The notes beneath the pieces were generated by a model that searched no databases, was not told the DNA's origin, and saw only the letters and a program-made list of their open reading frames with translations. Shown piece after piece: positions 47,491 to 55,648 of a stretch of 64,000 nucleotides of DNA (position 1 is the first letter of the stretch; each line of letters begins with the position of its first letter). A program made the translations under genes and the position numbers. Source of the DNA: Shouchella clausii (GTDB lineage: Bacteria; Bacillota; Bacilli; Bacillales; Bacillaceae_D); contig NZ_CP019985.1 in assembly GCF_002250115.1 (NCBI RefSeq), positions 124,001 to 188,000 of the forward strand, given 5' to 3'.

Positions 47491-48573
47491 TCAAACTAAT
47501 TGATTGATCTTCTTCTTTACCAATTCAACCATATAAAAATCGTTTTTAGTGAAACCTTCCATTGCATCTAAAAGCAGCGGCACGCTTTTTTGGGCTAGAC
47601 CTTTATAATAAATTAGAAAAGGTGTCATTTCTCCCTTATCTTCTAAATTTTTTATTACTGTTAATGCCCGCTGTATATCGCCCCTTACTAAGTATTGATG
47701 GGCTTGTTCTTCGGGTTTAACATTCGTTATGTCAAATACTTCTCCCATTGCATTGCGCATAAAAGGGACGTACTCACTAACCAACATTTCATTGTATTTA
47801 GCAGCTTTAGCTCTTTTTGCAAACATCACTGCTTGTTGCCCATATTCAGCACAGAGCTTGTTCTGTTTATTAACCATAACCAAAGCTAAACCGTGGTTTG
47901 CTGAACACATAAAAATATCTGGTGTTGTTTCATTGACGAGAACAGCTAAAAAGTTTCTTTCTGCAGACTCAATGTCACCTTCTCGATAAAGATTGATGCT
48001 ACCTAACAATAAAGAAAGGCGACTAGCTAGAACGGTTTTCATAAAACTAGGCTGAAGCTGAGCAAATAAGGTCTTGGAGCGGCTTTCTAGTAACTTGCTA
48101 CTGTTTATAATACCCATTTTGTATAAGTTATTAAACTCAATAAATTCTAAACGAATACGAACCAACGGATTATTCGTGTAAGCAAACAAAGATCTAGCCG
48201 ACTCAAACATTTGCTCTTCATTCTCTTTCCCTTGCAAAAAATTATTTATCAGTTCGTATACTAGAATCCACTCTCTTAATAATTCATCCTCTTTATGGGT
48301 ATGTATCAATCTCTCCAACATATCTAATTGGTAATAGCTTGCCGCATACTCAAACGCATCCCGGACATGCTGCAGCTTCTTTGCTGATGCCGCATATACA
48401 TTCATAAGGGGAATGAACTCGTCAGGCATTAAATGTTTTGCAATAAGGAGGACTTCTTCAAACGAGTACTCATCACTACTTGCTAGTTCTTTCATGCGTG
48501 CTTCGTTTAATAAAGGATCTGACCACCCTTTTTGGCGCATAAGTGTGCCAGCTTTTTCTTTTACTTCAAGCAA
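47491..48573 (-). CDS. AimR-like (arbitrium-type) TPR peptide receptor/regulator
   Basis: 360 residues; AimR of phage SPbeta has 386. It aligns by eye over its length: a small N-terminal region in the place of the AimR HTH (residues 1-60), then FEYAASYYQLDMLERLI matching the ALEYADANMFFEIEDVLI segment of AimR, helical TPR-like repeats, and EEQAHQYLVRGDIQRA...FLIYYKGLAQ near the end. AimR binds DNA and is switched off by its AimP peptide. TTG start at 48573 with AAGGGA 6 nt upstream. No phage genes adjoin; toxin genes lie upstream. Assignment is by pattern, without search. Confidence 0.65.
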   Translation of the reverse strand: MLEVKEKAGTLMRQKGWSDPLLNEARMKELASSDEYSFEEVLLIAKHLMPDEFIPLMNVYAASAKKLQHVRDAFEYAASYYQLDMLERLIHTHKEDELLREWILVYELINNFLQGKENEEQMFESARSLFAYTNNPLVRIRLEFIEFNNLYKMGIINSSKLLESRSKTLFAQLQPSFMKTVLASRLSLLLGSINLYREGDIESAERNFLAVLVNETTPDIFMCSANHGLALVMVNKQNKLCAEYGQQAVMFAKRAKAAKYNEMLVSEYVPFMRNAMGEVFDITNVKPEEQAHQYLVRGDIQRALTVIKNLEDKGEMTPFLIYYKGLAQKSVPLLLDAMEGFTKNDFYMVELVKKKINQLV

Positions 48574-48948
48574 TGTTTATCCCTTCTCCCGAAATAAAGT
48601 TCCATACTAGTGCTATCCTAGTACTTTTGAACGAATAAGACAACAGGCTTGGCCATTTTCCCAATATGCTTTTTGTTAAAAAATGGTTTGAAGAGAGTAT
48701 CGGTAGGTGGTTGGGAAAATGGATGGCTTGATTGTTGAAAACGCTAAAATATTCTTTATAAGCACGTTGTATATGGAAAATAGTTATAGTAGAAGTTAGT
48801 GCTGTGAGGTTATGAAACTTCTAGGCACTCTATAGTGGCCTTATCTTCTATAAGACCTATACCAACCTGAAGAGCTAAAATAGTAAGCATGTTTGAACGA
48901 GGAATCGGACGAAATTGTTCTACGTCTACTTATGGTTTTTGGAGTCCC
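48574..48948. other. intergenic region upstream of the AimR-like gene
   Basis: 375 nt, AT-rich, without a convincing frame on either strand. It should contain the AimR-like promoter. The only dyad-like stretch noted is ACTAGTGCTATCCTAGT near 48607-48624. Otherwise nothing recognised. Confidence 0.5.
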
Positions 48949-49461
48949 TTACATTATTCCTAATGCATCCTTTAGTAAATTCCTTTCATATTCCAACATA
49001 CCACTTACTAAAATTCCACAAACCGTTTTGTTATTGTCTAGAGCAAATCCAATATTATCATTTTGTACAATTGACACAATAGCATTTTCCGAGAATGATA
49101 TTAATATACTATCAGGTCCTATATAGACACTTAGTTTTCCATTTTCATCAATGTATGTCTTATTATTATATTTTTCAACCTGAAAAACAGGCATTCCTTT
49201 AATCAAAGTTATATTCCTAAAATCAAAGTTCAATTCAGTATTGTCTACATTCTCACTTAAAGTTAGTGTAATGGAGAGAATATTCCCCGTATGTTTCCCT
49301 AACCCTATTTCAATTAAAGATTTCTTAAAATCCCCAGTTCTCCAATATATTGTTGGTTCCTTTGATATATCCCAAGTACCGAATTCTACATTAATCGGTG
49401 TATAACCATCATATTCAATATTTGCAGACTGACATTCTTTGTATTCTGTAACTTTTAACAT
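48949..49461 (-). CDS. hypothetical protein, possible immunity protein
   Basis: 170 residues from the second ATG (49461; AGGAG 8 nt upstream). Beta-rich, AT-rich codon use, no signal or membrane helix. No family recognised. It is the last frame downstream of an LXG toxin locus, a place where immunity genes accumulate, so immunity is a fair guess and no more. Lower GC than the flanking core genes. Confidence 0.6.
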   Translation of the reverse strand: MLKVTEYKECQSANIEYDGYTPINVEFGTWDISKEPTIYWRTGDFKKSLIEIGLGKHTGNILSITLTLSENVDNTELNFDFRNITLIKGMPVFQVEKYNNKTYIDENGKLSVYIGPDSILISFSENAIVSIVQNDNIGFALDNNKTVCGILVSGMLEYERNLLKDALGIM

Positions 49462-49652
49462 AAACATGTCTCCTTCTAAGGCTTATATACTGCATGCTTT
49501 ATTACTGGTAGTACCCGTCTCCACATGGCTTACTAGATACAAGCTCTCAATTGCCTACCTGGGGTAAAGGCTATAGTGTGCTTTTATACGCCTACCATTC
49601 CCCTGCATAATTAGCTCCCATTTAAATAAACTATAGGGGGCTGTCATATTTG

Positions 49653-50075
49653 TTACTTTATTACGACGCTTGGAGCGGATGTTGTTAGTATCTCAATTAC
49701 GTCATTTGGTGTTAAAAACACATAATGTTTTAACTGACTTGGTTCATAAATACCTGAGCTTTCATCAAAAAACCAATTTATATACTCAGAGTTTATGACT
49801 TTAAATAAAGTCCATTCGCTATAAAAATCTGTACCATATTGTTGATCTAAGTAATTTAATTTTCTAAGCAAAGAGCCTTCATCTGTATTTCTATAGGATA
49901 ATACACCTTTTTCAAATTTAACTACCATTTTCTTTTTATCTTTTTCATCGCTGAATTCTAATACGATCCCTTCTTTATTATCAATAAAAGTGTCATTGTA
50001 TAACCTTGAGGGTATTCCAGTTGTTGGTACCCACCTTTCCCAATGTTCCAATACTCTTCCTCCTATCATCTTCAA
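49653..50075 (-). CDS. hypothetical protein, possible immunity protein
   Basis: 140 residues. TTG start at 50075 with AAGGG 7 nt upstream (an ATG two codons later also possible). Cytosolic, Trp/Tyr-rich with a VFLTPNDVIEILTTSAPSVVIK tail; no family recognised. It lies between the orphan toxin/immunity cassette and another unknown gene, in AT-rich DNA. The gaps on both sides contain similar degenerate sequence (around 49558-49600 and 51012-51050), suggesting past cassette duplication. Confidence 0.6.
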   Translation of the reverse strand: MKMIGGRVLEHWERWVPTTGIPSRLYNDTFIDNKEGIVLEFSDEKDKKKMVVKFEKGVLSYRNTDEGSLLRKLNYLDQQYGTDFYSEWTLFKVINSEYINWFFDESSGIYEPSQLKHYVFLTPNDVIEILTTSAPSVVIK

Positions 50076-50167
50076 CTTATTTCCCTTACTCTTCTGCCAC
50101 TTACTAGGTAGCCCCTAAAAAAAGAAACCTTAAAAGGTATTGAACCAATCAAGGTTTCATTATAAAA

Positions 50168-50469
50168 CTATTTTAGTTTATCTATCTGACTTGAGAGATA
50201 AACTCCTTGGTACTTGACTCTGCCCTCTTCATCCACAAACTCAACTTCATAGGCTTTATTAGGTGTGTCATAAACCATAATTATAGTGCCTATATCCCCT
50301 TTTTTTGTCCCCTTGTTAGGGTTATCTTCTTTAATCTTAACAGATTCGTATACTTCAAAATTTTAGGTCTTGATTTATTAATATACTCATAAAAGTCTTT
50401 TAAATGACTATATAGTTCTATATTCCCCATACCTTTCCAAGGAATAATAGGTGCATTTAGATCAACCAA
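50168..50469 (-). pseudogene. DUF4926-type immunity protein, frameshifted
   Basis: From a TTG at 50469 (AGGGGGG 7 nt upstream) the frame reads MVDLNAPIIPWKGMGNIEL to INKSRPKI, then register is lost at a T run near 50360. The other frame continues FEVYESVKIKEDNPNKG, then KKGDIGTIIMVYDTPNKAYEVEFVDEEG and stops at 50168. The second part is a DUF4926 domain, common among toxin-immunity proteins. One missing T explains the break. It begins 1 nt after the orphan toxin stop, as a cognate immunity gene would. Confidence 0.75.
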
Positions 50470-50470
50470 T

Positions 50471-50992
50471 TTATTTCCCCCCTGTGAAGATAATCGTTGC
50501 TTTCTCTGCTCCATCAGTTAAATAATTATTTGGACTTCCATCAACAACCTTAATAATACCTTGGTCACTCGTACTTATTTTTACATACGGGTTATTCCCA
50601 TGTCTTCCTCCACCCGGTGATACTTGTACTTGAACTTGAGTAATATTTCGACCACTACCGAGATTATTTATCTTAATAATTTCAGCTCCTGAAGATGACC
50701 TTTTTGATTTTTCTATTACTATATCATATCCATTATCTCTTAACATTTGGGCTATCTTATCCGTTGATTTACCCTTAAATACGTTAGGGTTGGATTTTAT
50801 CGCATTAACAGTTACTCTACCTTGCGATGATATAACATTACCCGTCCCCTTCCCCCCAGTCTTCACCTTCCTCGCTTTCGACAAGTCATATACTACTTCT
50901 CCCACTTTCGCTGGCTTCACTAAAATAAACGTTGTTACCAGGGCCTTCTCCCCGAACGAAGCTTCTGGGTCAGCCAGCGTGATGAAGTCGTC
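50471..50992 (-). pseudogene. orphan LXG toxin C-terminal cassette
   Basis: The frame is open from before 50992 to the stop at 50471 but has no ATG; only an internal GTG (50920) could start it. Its first 45 codons (DFITLADPEASFGEKAL, FILVKPAKVG, YDLSKARKVKTGGKG) are nearly identical to residues about 430-475 of the full LXG protein at 51494-53296. After that a different toxin domain follows (NVFKGKSTDKIAQMLRDNGY, QVSPGGGRHGNNPYVKISTS, then EKATIIFTGGK). The LXG N-terminus is absent, so it is a non-secreted spare toxin end. The toxin family is not identified. Confidence 0.75.
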
Positions 50993-51130
50993 TAAATGAA
51001 AGGTTGTTCTGCTGGGGTAAAGACTATGACGTGATTTTAGTACACCTGACCGTCCGAGTGTCTACATGATTTAAATAAAAAACCTTGAAAAGCATTTAGC
51101 CAATCAAGGTCAAAATTGAAATAGTAATTA

Positions 51131-51469
51131 TTATTTGGATCGTTCTCTTTCCCAAACCTTCTTTCCGTCTGGTAAAAATACTGCACTTGGGGGATCATCA
51201 TAGAGAGAAATTTCAACCAATGAACCTTTCTCTTGTATTAACCAGTTATATACACTACCTTTGTTACTACTAGGATGAGATAAGATTTTACTTACTATAA
51301 ATACAGCAGCATCATATTCTGTATAATCTATATCATCCTCATCTAATCCATTGTCTGTTTCGAAAACTGTATCTAGTTCGCCAATAATTCTTAATCCATT
51401 TTCCCATTCTAGTATTATATCACTATCTTCAAAATTTATTAAAGTTCCGATTAAAGAGTCATACCCCAT
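51131..51469 (-). CDS. probable immunity protein for the LXG toxin
   Basis: 112 residues from the ATG at 51469 (GAGGG 5 nt upstream). Acidic, beta-rich, no membrane segment; no family recognised with confidence. It starts about 24 nt after the toxin gene stop on the same strand, the standard place for the cognate immunity gene. Function is inferred from position. Confidence 0.65.
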   Translation of the reverse strand: MGYDSLIGTLINFEDSDIILEWENGLRIIGELDTVFETDNGLDEDDIDYTEYDAAVFIVSKILSHPSSNKGSVYNWLIQEKGSLVEISLYDDPPSAVFLPDGKKVWERERSK

Positions 51470-51493
51470 ACGCACCCTCGTTTCTTTTGTTTT

Positions 51494-53296
51494 TTATGGT
51501 CTTGATGGTACTATATGAGCACCGTCTTTTCCATAATGTATTAATCCTTTAGTAGTCGTATGATATTTACCAGTATTACGATCATAGTATTTCCCGATTG
51601 GTTCACCAAAGTCTACTCTTTCTTTATTACCGTTTGGTAGTAGATGACCTTTTCCAGCAAACTTATCAAGCAATTCTTGTGCTTTTTTATTATCGCCATA
51701 GAAGATACTTTTGTGTTTTCCATTTGCAAGTTCTTGTTTGTAATTTGGAGTATGAGGAATATGCTTCTCTTGTGCACCTGGCTTTACTTTAACTGAAAAT
51801 CCATTAACTTCTCTATACGGTCCGCTAGGTACTGATTTCTTGCCAATAGAAGGCGCACCATTCCCCTTCCCCCCAGTCTTCACCTTCCTCGCTTTCGACA
51901 AGTCGTAGATGACTCCTCCCACTTTCGCTGGCTTCACTAAGATAAACGTCGTTGCCAGGGCTTTCTCCCCGAACGAAGCTTCTGGGTCGGCGAGCGTGAG
52001 GAAGTCACCGAAGAAAAAGTCGGCTACCGGATCTAGAAAAGTCCTGATGTTGTTCTTATACGCGATCCCGTCGGCGCCAACACGGGCATCCTTCGTCGGC
52101 CCGGGATAACGCCCGTCTTTGTATACTTCCTCGTCGACCTCGGTTATGAGGGGACCGTCGCCGGGAGGGTTGTTTTCAAGGTACGCTTGCATGGCTGCGA
52201 CTTCTTCCTCGGTTAAAACAGACCGCCCTGTGGCAGCCACTTCCGAAACGGCCGTTTGAATCGCTTGGGTACGGAGCTGGGCTTGGTACCATTGGTATTG
52301 GATTGGCACCAGCTGTTTCAGTTGCCTTGTCAGGATCGCGGGCGAGACCGTCGCGTTTGCAGGCAGGCGCGATAGGCGCGCAAACAACGGGAAATACGCC
52401 GGGGTAACGGCATGGGTTTCTCCCATCGCTGGCGCTCGGCACGCTTGTAGCGCCTGTTCATTGCTTAGGATGGCACTGACAGGGAAATGGTTCAAGTAAT
52501 ACCAGTTAGCTGCTTTCAGGCTACCGTATAGCGGGGCGTAGGCGCCTGTATACAGAAATTCTAGCGGCAACACGTCTTGGTACAGATCCCCCTCACGGCC
52601 TTCGATATGGCTTCGGTCTAGTGGGGCCATTTGGAGCGCTTGTGTCACGACATTTTGATACAGCTCTTCCATATTGGCATCGATCTCCGCCTGCGTTTCT
52701 GGGGAGGCGATCACGCCGCCACTGGTCCAGTTGGCTACTTGGCTGACGACAGTCGTCAGTTCTTGCAAGGTGCTTTTTGCGCTTGCGAGCACCGTGTCGT
52801 TGGCTTCGTCCAAGTTGCCAAGCCTTTCCGCCGTTATACGGACATGGTCTTTGCCTTGTTGGGCGTAGCGCAAGACCGGTTCCATCGAGAACGGTGGCAG
52901 TGGCAACAGGTCGGCGATGGAAGCGCGAATCGATTCAATCGCTGTCGCGTCTGCGATCGCATAGCGCTCGACTCGGTCCAGGCCGTTTTTGACATCGGCG
53001 AGAAATTCTTCCCGGATCAGGGCGGAGCTGCTTTCAAAGTTGAGCAAATTCGAGCGGATTTGCTTCAATTGTTCGATGTATTGGCCGATGAAAAGCTGGA
53101 ACGCTGCCAATACAGGGAGATGGAGCGTCGCAAAATGGTCTTTGATTGCTTCGCCGCCTTCGCCTTGCAGGGAATCAAGGTGAATGATCTTCTGGATGCT
53201 GGCCTGCAAGCGTTCGAGCTGTGCTTGATCGTGAAGCTTTCGTTCCACAATTTCGTCAAGTGCATCGAGTACTTCTTGTACGTCAAGTGTGTTCAT
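51494..53296 (-). CDS. LXG-domain polymorphic toxin with type-50 toxin end
   Basis: 600 residues. N-terminal LXG domain (about 1-220, helical, secreted through the type VII ESX/Yuk system), a middle region, the linker FILVKPAKVGGVIYDLSKAR near 455, and a C-terminal domain with EKHIPHTPNYKQELANGKH, KERVDFGEPIGKYYDRNTG and the ending KGLIHYGKDGAHIVPSRP. That end is the polymorphic toxin type 50 family, presumed nuclease-like. Downstream of two small LXG partner genes and upstream of an immunity-like gene. The N-terminal two thirds is GC-rich, the toxin end AT-rich, pointing to module exchange. Confidence 0.88.
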   Translation of the reverse strand: MNTLDVQEVLDALDEIVERKLHDQAQLERLQASIQKIIHLDSLQGEGGEAIKDHFATLHLPVLAAFQLFIGQYIEQLKQIRSNLLNFESSSALIREEFLADVKNGLDRVERYAIADATAIESIRASIADLLPLPPFSMEPVLRYAQQGKDHVRITAERLGNLDEANDTVLASAKSTLQELTTVVSQVANWTSGGVIASPETQAEIDANMEELYQNVVTQALQMAPLDRSHIEGREGDLYQDVLPLEFLYTGAYAPLYGSLKAANWYYLNHFPVSAILSNEQALQACRAPAMGETHAVTPAYFPLFARLSRLPANATVSPAILTRQLKQLVPIQYQWYQAQLRTQAIQTAVSEVAATGRSVLTEEEVAAMQAYLENNPPGDGPLITEVDEEVYKDGRYPGPTKDARVGADGIAYKNNIRTFLDPVADFFFGDFLTLADPEASFGEKALATTFILVKPAKVGGVIYDLSKARKVKTGGKGNGAPSIGKKSVPSGPYREVNGFSVKVKPGAQEKHIPHTPNYKQELANGKHKSIFYGDNKKAQELLDKFAGKGHLLPNGNKERVDFGEPIGKYYDRNTGKYHTTTKGLIHYGKDGAHIVPSRP

Positions 53297-53315
53297 CCGT
53301 CTATTCCTTTCTCTA

Positions 53316-53579
53316 TTATCGGCGGCTTGCCAGCATCTCGTCCACGACTCCGTACGTTTGAACCAGTTCTTTTGTTTCTGCTTGTACGTTTTTCACCACG
53401 TCTAAGTAGCGATTTAATTGTTCAGCATACCCGCTTTCTACTTCCAGCAATGAATGGAGAAACGCCATCGAAGACGTATGAATCCCAGGCTCGTCGGCCG
53501 AAACGGAAAAGCTGGCCTGTTCGCCTGTTTCGCTTAAAGCGCTGAGCACGTCGTCTTCGTCGATTTTGATTTCCGGCAT
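53316..53579 (-). CDS. YwqI-like (DUF5344) LXG partner protein
   Basis: 87 residues, small helical protein with a WXG100-like size (SSMAFLHSLLEVESGYAEQLNRYLDVVKNVQAETKEL). Proteins of this kind are encoded just before LXG toxins in bacilli and bind the LXG domain for type VII export. It lies 19 nt upstream of the LXG gene. Family from size, position and pattern. Confidence 0.75.
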   Translation of the reverse strand: MPEIKIDEDDVLSALSETGEQASFSVSADEPGIHTSSMAFLHSLLEVESGYAEQLNRYLDVVKNVQAETKELVQTYGVVDEMLASRR

Positions 53580-53591
53580 CTTGTTCCCTCC

Positions 53592-53975
53592 TTATTTCGT
53601 CGCTTTTAATGTTTGGAGCGATTGTTGCTTTGTTTCGATCGCGACTTGACAAGAAGACACCATTGTTTGGTGACGACTCGTTTCCATTTCAATTGCGCGC
53701 ATCAGTTGTTCTGTTTCGTCTTGTACGTTCGTGTAAGCCAGTTGCATATGGCGGCGAATATCATCGTGCGCCGATTCGGTTTGGCCGCGCCACGCATCAT
53801 GTTCTAGCTCTGGTTCGCTTCCCCATTTTTTATGATGATGAAGAGAAGCTTGTTCGGAAGCGAGCGCTTGTTTGGCCGCCCGCAACCGCTCCAATTGCGC
53901 TTCTGTCTGGAAAAGTTGCGCCCGCATCTGGCTAATTTCATGGTGGAGCTTGGCTATTTCGGTCTGATCGGCCAT
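53592..53975 (-). CDS. YwqH-like (DUF5082) LXG partner protein
   Basis: 127 residues, almost all coiled coil (EIAKLHHEISQMRAQLFQTEAQLERLRAAK, then ETEQLMRAIEMETSRHQ). First gene of the LXG operon, 12 nt before the YwqI-like gene, as in B. subtilis ywqHIJ. Likely chaperone or co-secreted partner. Confidence 0.75.
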   Translation of the reverse strand: MADQTEIAKLHHEISQMRAQLFQTEAQLERLRAAKQALASEQASLHHHKKWGSEPELEHDAWRGQTESAHDDIRRHMQLAYTNVQDETEQLMRAIEMETSRHQTMVSSCQVAIETKQQSLQTLKATK

Positions 53976-54295
53976 CGGCCATCCTCCCCCCTGGTGGTTT
54001 CATCCTTCCATCTTAAAAAAATGGCTATTCATTCCATTTCATTTTAAAACAACTGTTTGAAATCGTCTATCAATTTTATAGAAAAAGCGTTTTTATCAGC
54101 CATAAATGGGGGCGCTGCGATTGAATTAAAATAACAACGCGCCCAAACTAGGACTGCATTTCTATATTCCGCTCTGAACTAAGAATAATCTCATCGTTTT
54201 AGGACAAAGCTTCTGTTCATTTTTCCACAAATTTGTTAGACTTAAAAAACTCGCACTTTTTTAACGATACATCGTTCAGGAGGTTCTGTATAACA
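53976..54295. other. divergent intergenic region upstream of the LXG operon
   Basis: 320 nt between the LXG operon and a small membrane-protein gene. It must hold both promoters; I see AT-rich DNA but no clear operator, RNA or repeat. Confidence 0.4.
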
Positions 54296-54508
54296 GTGAA
54301 AATAGTAGATTACTTGTTTAGGTTGTTAATTGTAACCTTTTGCTTGTTATCGCTTACTCTTTCAACGCCTTTAGCCTCAACCTTCTTTGTGGCGATTTTG
54401 TTTTTATATTTTGTGTTCTTGTTTTTTAAGGAAAAGGATCGGAACTGGCGCTATTTGAATTTGGTTTTAAGTTATTTCTTTCTATTTTTGGTGTTGCTTT
54501 TCACTTAA
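54296..54508 (+). CDS. small membrane protein (70 residues)
   Basis: GTG at 54296; AGGAGG lies 12 nt upstream, a little far. The product has two or three strongly hydrophobic helices (YLFRLLIVTFCLLSLTL, STFFVAILFLYFVFLFF, LVLSYFFLFLVLLF) and a short basic loop FKEKDRNW. The frame is open further upstream but with no site. No family recognised. Confidence 0.5.
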   Translation: MKIVDYLFRLLIVTFCLLSLTLSTPLASTFFVAILFLYFVFLFFKEKDRNWRYLNLVLSYFFLFLVLLFT

Positions 54509-54533
54509 AGAACCGCTCTGTCAAAGATATAAA

Positions 54534-54575
54534 AAAACGGCCTCTTCCTCTTTGCAACAGGATTCAGCCGTTTTT
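54534..54575. terminator. bidirectional hairpin terminator
   Basis: AAAACGGC pairs with GCCGTTTT across a 26-nt loop, between convergent genes, with A and T runs on the outer sides. Confidence 0.65.
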
Positions 54576-54589
54576 AAACGTATTTTTGC

Positions 54590-55648
54590 TTAGAGTGCTT
54601 TTCTTTCCATAAGCCGAATGCCAATTCCTGTTACGGTTAATCCGATAAACAACAGCACGGATGTCGGCAATAAAAATTCGGCTAGGCTTGCGCCTTGGTA
54701 TGTGGCTCCTTTCATCATATCTAGCGCATGCCTAATTGGGCTCAAATATGAGAGGGCATGCATCGTTTCTGATTGGACAATTTCTAGTGGCCAGAAGGCG
54801 CCACCAATCATAGCAAATACGGTTGCGACAAGGGGAATGACGGCATTTAGCTGCTGGCTTGAACGGACAATGCCGCTAAGCAGTAAGCCAATCGCCATAA
54901 TCGCAAACACGTATGGGATAAGAACAAGCGACAATTTCCAGAAGCCGCCATAATAGTCGTAACCGAAAACAACGTTAAACAGGACGAGTGAAAGGAAGAT
55001 TTGCACGTAAGCAAGCAAAAATGAAAATAAAAGATTGCCAGCATATAAAGCTGTTTTGGAAGCTGGCGCTAAAATGAGCCGGTTCCAAATCCCCTCTTCT
55101 TTTTGCCTGAGCAAACTCATGATCGAAAAGCTCATTGTAAAAATAGCAAAGTAGAGTGCAAAACCGAATAGCGCTTGCAACGAACGGTCAAAATTCGTTC
55201 CTTCTTGCATCGGCTCCGTTTTAATAGCAAAGCTTCCTTCGTCGACTATATCCGTTACGCCTGCCTTGGCTAAGCGTTTGTTTGCATAATAATGGTTAAG
55301 TTCCGCTTGCGTAAGTGGAACAAACGTCGAGCCTTTATAGGCGGCATGAAGCGTATAGTCGAGTTCCCCTGCCTCAATCACGCCGTCTGCCTGCTGCTTG
55401 CTCAGAAGCTGCATTGCCTCTTCTTCGGAAACGATACGCACATTCCAGTTGTTTTCTCCCCAATCCGTTGCTAAGTCCTTTAATTCTGGTTTGCTTAATT
55501 CCGTTGAAAACACATGCACGACTTGCGCGTTGCTTCCGCTCGTGCCCCCTGCAATAAGCGCAAAGATGATCGTGAGCCCAAGCATAAATACCAATTCAAC
55601 TGGGTTGCGGATGACATCTCGAATCAATTGGTAAAGGACAGCTTTCAC
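54590..55648 (-). CDS. ABC-2 type permease (LnrN-like)
   Basis: 352 residues from the GTG at 55648 (AGGAGG 9 nt upstream), overlapping the previous gene by 4 nt. One N-terminal membrane helix, a large extracellular domain, then five helices at 175-345: the ABC-2 permease plan. Last of the five-gene set kinase, regulator, ATPase, permease, permease, like B. subtilis lnrJK-lnrLMN (yfiJKLMN), which resists linearmycins. Confidence 0.85.
   Translation of the reverse strand: MKAVLYQLIRDVIRNPVELVFMLGLTIIFALIAGGTSGSNAQVVHVFSTELSKPELKDLATDWGENNWNVRIVSEEEAMQLLSKQQADGVIEAGELDYTLHAAYKGSTFVPLTQAELNHYYANKRLAKAGVTDIVDEGSFAIKTEPMQEGTNFDRSLQALFGFALYFAIFTMSFSIMSLLRQKEEGIWNRLILAPASKTALYAGNLLFSFLLAYVQIFLSLVLFNVVFGYDYYGGFWKLSLVLIPYVFAIMAIGLLLSGIVRSSQQLNAVIPLVATVFAMIGGAFWPLEIVQSETMHALSYLSPIRHALDMMKGATYQGASLAEFLLPTSVLLFIGLTVTGIGIRLMERKAL

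Noticed and set aside
52631-53545. A 304-codon frame opposite the LXG toxin gene
   Set aside because: It lies fully antisense to a well-supported gene, has no good ribosome binding site and no recognisable domain; a shadow of GC-rich codon use.
47343-54000. Prophage around the AimR-like gene and toxin locus
   Set aside because: No integrase, terminase, capsid, tail, holin or attachment-site repeat was seen; the LXG operon is a chromosomal-type polymorphic toxin locus.
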